64,000 bases of DNA from an uncultured Planktomarina sp. (GTDB lineage: Bacteria > Pseudomonadota > Alphaproteobacteria > Rhodobacterales > Rhodobacteraceae): assembly GCA_905182425.1 (NCBI GenBank), contig CAJJBP010000002.1, forward strand, positions 1-64,000, written 5' to 3'. Position numbers and translations under genes: made by a program. This document shows, piece by piece, positions 63,531 through 64,000 of this stretch (positions within the stretch are counted from its first letter, which is position 1; the number at the start of each line of letters is the position of its first letter). The notes below the pieces were generated by a model. It did no database searches. It saw nothing but the letters and a program-made list of their open reading frames with translations, and was not told where the DNA came from.

Positions 63531-64000
63531 TTAAACCTTAGGATCAGGATTTTCAGTGTGCCCATCAACAGCAATCACCTGCCCTGACACCAGCCTTGAA
63601 CCATCAGAACATAGAAAGACAGCCATATTAGCAACATCTTCGGCCGTTACTAAAGACCTCATTGACGTGCCCCCCGCATAGCCATTTTGAATATGTTGAT
63701 AAGTTGTTCCTTTAGCAAACGCTTCACGCTCCATCACGCCTTTCATACGCGGTCCCTCGACTGCGCCAGGACAAATTACATTCGCTCGAACGCCTGCGGG
63801 ACCCCACTCCATTGCCAATGTTTTCATAAAGCCAATCACACCCCATTTGGCCGCCGCATATGGTGCTCGGTTTGGAAATCCGTAGATTCCAGCAGTCGAG
63901 GAGGTTAACACAATCGCTCCTTTTGATGCCTTAAGCATTGGTCCACCATATTTTGCAGCCAAAAATGCACCTTCCAAATTTACAGAAACGCAACGTCTCC
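63531..64000 (-). CDS. Short-chain dehydrogenase, 5' end cut by window edge
   Basis: The minus-strand frame is open to base 64000, so the N-terminal cofactor site lies outside. The visible 156 residues include VNLEGAFLAAKYGGPML, the catalytic region LTSSTAGIYGFPNRAPYAAAK with Ser and Tyr-x-x-x-Lys, VRANVICPGAVEGPRM and the end SGQVIAVDGHTEN. It is a classical SDR; the substrate cannot be judged. Confidence 0.88.
   Translation of the reverse strand, partial: RRCVSVNLEGAFLAAKYGGPMLKASKGAIVLTSSTAGIYGFPNRAPYAAAKWGVIGFMKTLAMEWGPAGVRANVICPGAVEGPRMKGVMEREAFAKGTTYQHIQNGYAGGTSMRSLVTAEDVANMAVFLCSDGSRLVSGQVIAVDGHTENPDPKV

Noticed and set aside
1-64000. CRISPR arrays, insertion sequences, prophage or integrase genes
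   Set aside because: No direct-repeat arrays, transposase or phage genes were found by eye on either strand.

Overview
The window looks like the chromosome of a marine alphaproteobacterium of the Roseobacter group (Rhodobacteraceae). The evidence is a set of gene neighbourhoods typical of that family: Suv3-like helicase / S4 protein / FdxA / CarD; nrdR-ribD-ribE-ribB-ribH-nusB; rpoD-dnaG; RluD divergent from a DUF6476-type protein; small Rhodobacteraceae-only proteins (DUF6324- and DUF3572-like); and a tRNA-His of the alphaproteobacterial type. Base composition is AT-richer than in most cultured relatives, which fits a streamlined pelagic lineage. No phage, insertion sequence, CRISPR array or plasmid gene was seen. 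The first and last genes are cut by the window edges.

Layout. 0-4 kb: a proline-rich membrane protein and divergent cobT/cobS of cobalamin assembly. 4-8 kb: helicase-S4-fdxA-carD operon. 8-12.6 kb: a decayed TPR gene, an SCP2 protein, an alpha/beta hydrolase with a 3' frameshift, an HpcH/HpaI aldolase and an M3 peptidase. 12.8-16 kb: rpoH, rluD, a DUF6476-type protein and a short rsmJ. 16-20 kb: azlCD and a tungstate ABC importer (tupABC). 20-23 kb: rarD, tRNA-His, mmcB and a gene-poor 768-bp stretch holding a rod-shaped RNA candidate (possibly 6S RNA). 23-28.5 kb: riboflavin genes with nusB and nrdR. 28.9-33 kb: rpoD and dnaG. 33-44 kb: glutamate dehydrogenase, a beta-hydroxyacid dehydrogenase, a cytosolic reductive-dehalogenase-like protein, pirin, a TetR regulator with its palindrome, a small lipoprotein, hom, glpX, recJ and tRNA-Glu.

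44-58 kb is the accessory catabolic part. A five-gene operon (hpsN, a short-chain dehydrogenase, a zinc alcohol dehydrogenase, comD, comE) is read leftwards from a twin LacI-type operator and ends at a clear rho-independent terminator. It fits breakdown of 2,3-dihydroxypropane-1-sulfonate (DHPS), an abundant phytoplankton sulfonate, with sulfoacetaldehyde as the end product. Sulfolactate dehydrogenase and Xsc are not in the window. A LacI regulator, an IclR regulator, a GMC oxidoreductase, a TerC protein, a TRAP transporter (DctP plus fused DctQM) and a non-pyrrolysine MttB-family methyltransferase follow.

58-64 kb: HAD phosphatase and DUF3572 pair; an ECF sigma factor with a membrane protein, a CpxP-like sensor and an EF-hand protein; DUF983, Nudix and DMT-transporter genes; and a cut short-chain dehydrogenase.

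The items most worth following up are the DHPS operon with its paired operators, the RNA candidate near 22.8 kb, the two gene lesions at 8-10 kb, the truncated RsmJ, the reductive-dehalogenase-like protein and the non-Pyl MttB next to a TRAP importer. I did not see a system that is clearly new to biology.
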